64,000 nucleotides of DNA, from positions 186,001-250,000 of the forward strand of contig JADJLA010000002.1 in the NCBI GenBank assembly GCA_016705695.1, in the 5' to 3' direction. This stretch comes from Sphingobacteriaceae bacterium (lineage in GTDB: Bacteria; Bacteroidota; Bacteroidia; B-17B0; Aurantibacillaceae). The notes under the pieces were generated by a model. That model made no database searches. It saw nothing but the letters and a program-made list of their open reading frames with translations, and had not been told where the DNA came from. Shown piece by piece: positions 61,471-64,000 of the stretch. Numbering within the stretch: position 1 is the stretch's first letter; the number at the start of each line of letters is the position of its first letter. Made by a program: the position numbers and the translations under genes.

Positions 61471-62586
61471 TTAGTATTTAATTAACATGCCTTCGGTTAA
61501 ATCCAAATAACCTGACGTTATTAGTTTGTCATTTAGGTTTAATCCCATAATTATTTCTGCTTTGCCGTTATAAATCTGCCCAAGAGTAACATCCTTTCTT
61601 ATTGCAATTTCTTTTCCGTTTTTAACACCAACAATATAAACATATTCAGAAGTGCCTGAATGTTGGACAAGGTTGAGTGGAACTACAATCGCTGAGTCCT
61701 TTTGGTAATCAACAACCTTTAGAACAGCAATCATGTTCGGCCTATAGTCTTGATTTTGTGAATCTAAATCTGCCTCCGCACTAAAAGTTCTGGTTGTATT
61801 ATTTATAACTTTAGAAGTATAAAATATTTTTGATGGAATTTCTTTATTTAAATCAGGTAAGAAAATTACAACATCGTTTCCTTTTTTCACCTTTGAAGCA
61901 TAGGATTCAGAAATTTCAGCTTTCGCTTTTAATTTATTAAGGTTGACCACCCTTATTGCCGGCATACCAGGCATTACTGATTGACCTATTTTTATATCAA
62001 TCCCATCAACTACCCCGTTAATGGGTGATTTTATTTTTGAAAGCTCCATTTGCTCTTTTAGAGTTGAAATTTTTTTCTCTAAACTTTCCTTATTGTTTTT
62101 AGCAGATAAAAATTGTATTTCCGTGCCAATTTTTTGATCCCACAAATTTTTCTGTTTTTCATAAACATCCGATGCAAAAGCAAGTGCGTTTTTTAGTTCC
62201 TCTAAACTTTGCTTAAAAACAGAATTATCAAGTTCAGCGAGCACCTGTCCTTCCGAAACCTCATCCCCTTCATTCACTAATATACGGTCAACAGCTCCAG
62301 CCATTTTACCGCTAACAGTTACATTTTCGTCACCATCTACACGGCCTTGAACATCTATAAAATGTTTGAAGGTTTCAAAAGTGATGGGCTTTATGGAGAT
62401 GTCTTTTGTTTTTAGATTACTAATTGTTGTATCGCCACTTAAAGCAATCTCATCTTCAAGTTTTTTTATTTGCTCTAATAAATCAGAACTTTGCTGCTTG
62501 AGTTTTTCCAGTTTGGCCTTTTTATCTCCCGATCCGCAAGAGGCTATTAATCCTGTTATGAAGATTATAAATACTAATTTTTTCAT
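61471..62586 (-). CDS. RND periplasmic adaptor, lipoprotein
   Basis: 371 residues. Lipobox LIASC (Cys17) is followed by a heptad-rich helix right behind it (KKAKLEKLKQQSSDLLEQIKKLEDE), which is unusual and may extend the docking part. Then come the barrel and lipoyl-like parts (GKMAGAVDRILVNEGDEVSEGQVLAELD and SPINGVVDGIDIKIGQSVMPG), the hairpin between them, and the C-terminal domain (AEIIMGLNLNDKLITSGYLDLTEG). It is the partner of the 1127-residue permease 11 bases downstream. Confidence 0.92.
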   Translation of the reverse strand: MKKLVFIIFITGLIASCGSGDKKAKLEKLKQQSSDLLEQIKKLEDEIALSGDTTISNLKTKDISIKPITFETFKHFIDVQGRVDGDENVTVSGKMAGAVDRILVNEGDEVSEGQVLAELDNSVFKQSLEELKNALAFASDVYEKQKNLWDQKIGTEIQFLSAKNNKESLEKKISTLKEQMELSKIKSPINGVVDGIDIKIGQSVMPGMPAIRVVNLNKLKAKAEISESYASKVKKGNDVVIFLPDLNKEIPSKIFYTSKVINNTTRTFSAEADLDSQNQDYRPNMIAVLKVVDYQKDSAIVVPLNLVQHSGTSEYVYIVGVKNGKEIAIRKDVTLGQIYNGKAEIIMGLNLNDKLITSGYLDLTEGMLIKY

Positions 62587-62626
62587 ATGTAGTTGAGTTG
62601 TTTTATTTTTTAGTTTATTCTTTAAT

Positions 62627-63973
62627 TTATTTTATTACACCTGTGGCCTTTTCGTAGTCAACTTTTGCTGTAAAATATTCGTACAAAGCATTATAATAAT
62701 TGGTTTGAGCCTCTTTTAATGCCGTTTCTGCATTCATAACTTCAATGCTGGAACCACTGCCTTGCTCGTATTTTTTCTTTGCAACATCATAAACCTCTTT
62801 CGCAAGTTCTATATTGGTTTTTTGAATATTTAATGTGTTCAAAGCGTTTAATAAGCTTGATTTAGAAGTTTCAATTTCCAAATCAATAGCATTCTTTAAG
62901 TTATTCATATTGTTAACCGTCTTCATCAAATTAACTTTGGATTGCTGCAATCTATAATGATTTTGAAAACCATCGAACAACGGAAGATTTACAGTTCCTC
63001 CAATTATTCCGATTGGATACCATTTTTTGCTGGCGTCAAAAAAGTCAAACTCGTTTCGTTGTGCTTGTGCACTGTAATTACCATATAGAAATATGGAAGG
63101 TAAATATCTTAATTTACCTCTCTTCACATCAAGTTCGTTTAATCTTTGTTGAGATTCCAATAAAGAATATTCAATCCGATTTTTATAATTCAATTCACTA
63201 GAAGTAGAAATATCAAATACCGGAATATTATCAAGATGCAAGGAGTCTGTAAGGTTAATTTGCGATTTAATTTCCATTCCCATTTGAAATTTCAAAACAC
63301 TTTCCGTCAACCCAACTAAACGATCTATTTTTTCCTTTTCCGAAAGCAAATTATTATAAGCAACAGTTACACGTGTAACATCAATTTTCTCAACAAAACC
63401 ATTTGTGTTTAATAATTTGGTGTCTTCAACTAATTTTTTCAAACGATCCACATTAGCTTGAAGCAATTTCAACCTTTCTTTGCTCACTAAAGCGGTATAA
63501 TAGGCTTTAGTAATTGTAGCTTTTGTTTCAATTTGCGAACGCTGATAATTTTTTTCTGACAATTCTAAAAATGACTTTGAGGATTGTAAGGCAACGATGT
63601 AGTCGCTATTAAAAACAATCTGACTAGCCTGAATCGAGCCTGTAGCGTTGTATTTTACACCAAATTGCACTGGAATGTAGGTTCCGGGAGGTGCGCCAAA
63701 AAATTCTCCAGGAAGTAATTGCGTTGGTAGCTTCTCATAATCTTTAACATCAAAAGAAGAAGATATTTGAGGAAGCCCCATACCTGTTATTTCTTTTTTC
63801 TTATACCTTGAGGCATCAATATCCAACTCGGCATTTTTTATACTAGAGTTATTTGCTAATGCAAATTCAATTGCTTCTTTCAATGAAAGGTTTTTTGCAG
63901 GCTCGTTCTTATTTTGAGCAACTGTTTGAAAAGAGATGACAGCGCCAATTATTATTATTGAAATATTTTTCAT
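62627..63973 (-). CDS. TolC-family outer-membrane efflux protein
   Basis: 448 residues with a signal peptide (MKNISIIIIGAVISFQTVAQ). Two OEP repeats: LSLKEAIEFALANNSSIKNAELD at the start, SFLELSEKNYQRSQIETKATITKAYYTALVSKERLKLL mid-first repeat, and VAKKKYEQGSGSSIEVMNAETALKEAQTNYYNALYEYFTAKVDYEKATG at the end. It is the first gene of the second HAE operon; the promoter is at or beyond the window edge. The order channel, adaptor, permease, MarR is the reverse of the 44-50 kb operon. Confidence 0.93.
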   Translation of the reverse strand: MKNISIIIIGAVISFQTVAQNKNEPAKNLSLKEAIEFALANNSSIKNAELDIDASRYKKKEITGMGLPQISSSFDVKDYEKLPTQLLPGEFFGAPPGTYIPVQFGVKYNATGSIQASQIVFNSDYIVALQSSKSFLELSEKNYQRSQIETKATITKAYYTALVSKERLKLLQANVDRLKKLVEDTKLLNTNGFVEKIDVTRVTVAYNNLLSEKEKIDRLVGLTESVLKFQMGMEIKSQINLTDSLHLDNIPVFDISTSSELNYKNRIEYSLLESQQRLNELDVKRGKLRYLPSIFLYGNYSAQAQRNEFDFFDASKKWYPIGIIGGTVNLPLFDGFQNHYRLQQSKVNLMKTVNNMNNLKNAIDLEIETSKSSLLNALNTLNIQKTNIELAKEVYDVAKKKYEQGSGSSIEVMNAETALKEAQTNYYNALYEYFTAKVDYEKATGVIK

Positions 63974-64000
63974 AAATTATTCGTCTTCATTTATTTGTCT

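Noticed and set aside
1..64000. CRISPR arrays, rRNA genes, transposases, phage genes
   Set aside because: Looked for on both strands by repeat spacing and protein motifs; none found.

Overview
The window is chromosomal DNA of an AT-rich member of the Bacteroidota. The evidence is promoter boxes of the TAnnTTTG type, type IX secretion C-terminal sorting domains (16641-17519 and 21222-23786), a CzcA efflux pump fused to its outer-membrane channel, a TonB plug protein with a carboxypeptidase-like regulatory domain, an atpD-atpC pair, and many Bacteroidota-type lipoprotein signals. There is no rRNA, no CRISPR array and no transposase or integrase gene. One tRNA (Ser, GGA) is present. No genus can be named from the sequence alone.

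Layout. 1-6.6 kb: a heavy-metal efflux locus (His-rich exported protein, CzcA-TolC fusion broken in three places, CzcB-like adaptor, Crp/Fnr regulator). 6.7-11.8 kb: methyltransferase, TSUP permease, haem-binding protein, histidine kinase, RhlE-type helicase, His-rich exported protein. 11.96-14.49 kb: what looks like two gene cassettes, one with a c-type cytochrome-like lipoprotein plus chromate transporter chrA, one with a higBA toxin-antitoxin pair. They are separated by an attC-like hairpin, and the ends of each cassette are complementary to its own start. 14.6-23.8 kb: exported proteins, an esterase, a Ycf48-like propeller, a ketopantoate reductase-like gene and a large T9SS adhesin-like protein. 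24-25.1 kb: recA. 25.3-32 kb: an inorganic-carbon gene set on the minus strand (SulP transporter, beta carbonic anhydrase, DabA, DabB). 32-43 kb: housekeeping genes (rsmE, acpH, atpDC, ribF, POT transporter) with an ECF sigma factor and its membrane partner. 43-44 kb: tRNA-Ser and a GIY-YIG endonuclease with a terminator and hairpins ahead of it. 44-53 kb: an HAE-type RND operon, a TetR regulator and coiled-coil stress-like proteins sharing three copies of one operator-like repeat. 53-57.6 kb: small membrane/redox genes with a MarR regulator. 57.6-64 kb: a second HAE-type RND operon that ends in its own MarR gene.

How parts work together. Three RND export systems lie in 64 kb: one heavy-metal type (HME) and two drug/hydrophobe type (HAE). 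Each has a regulator beside it (Crp/Fnr, TetR, MarR). The carbon genes form a coupled run: the carbonic anhydrase stop and DabA start overlap as TAATG, and DabA and DabB abut.

Sequence quality. Five reading-frame breaks (in CzcA twice, the esterase, DabA and DabB) are each repaired by adding one base to an A/T homopolymer. This points to homopolymer undercalling in the source assembly, though real decay or slippage cannot be excluded. A nonsense codon in CzcA and a lost start codon in the ketopantoate reductase-like gene are not of that kind.
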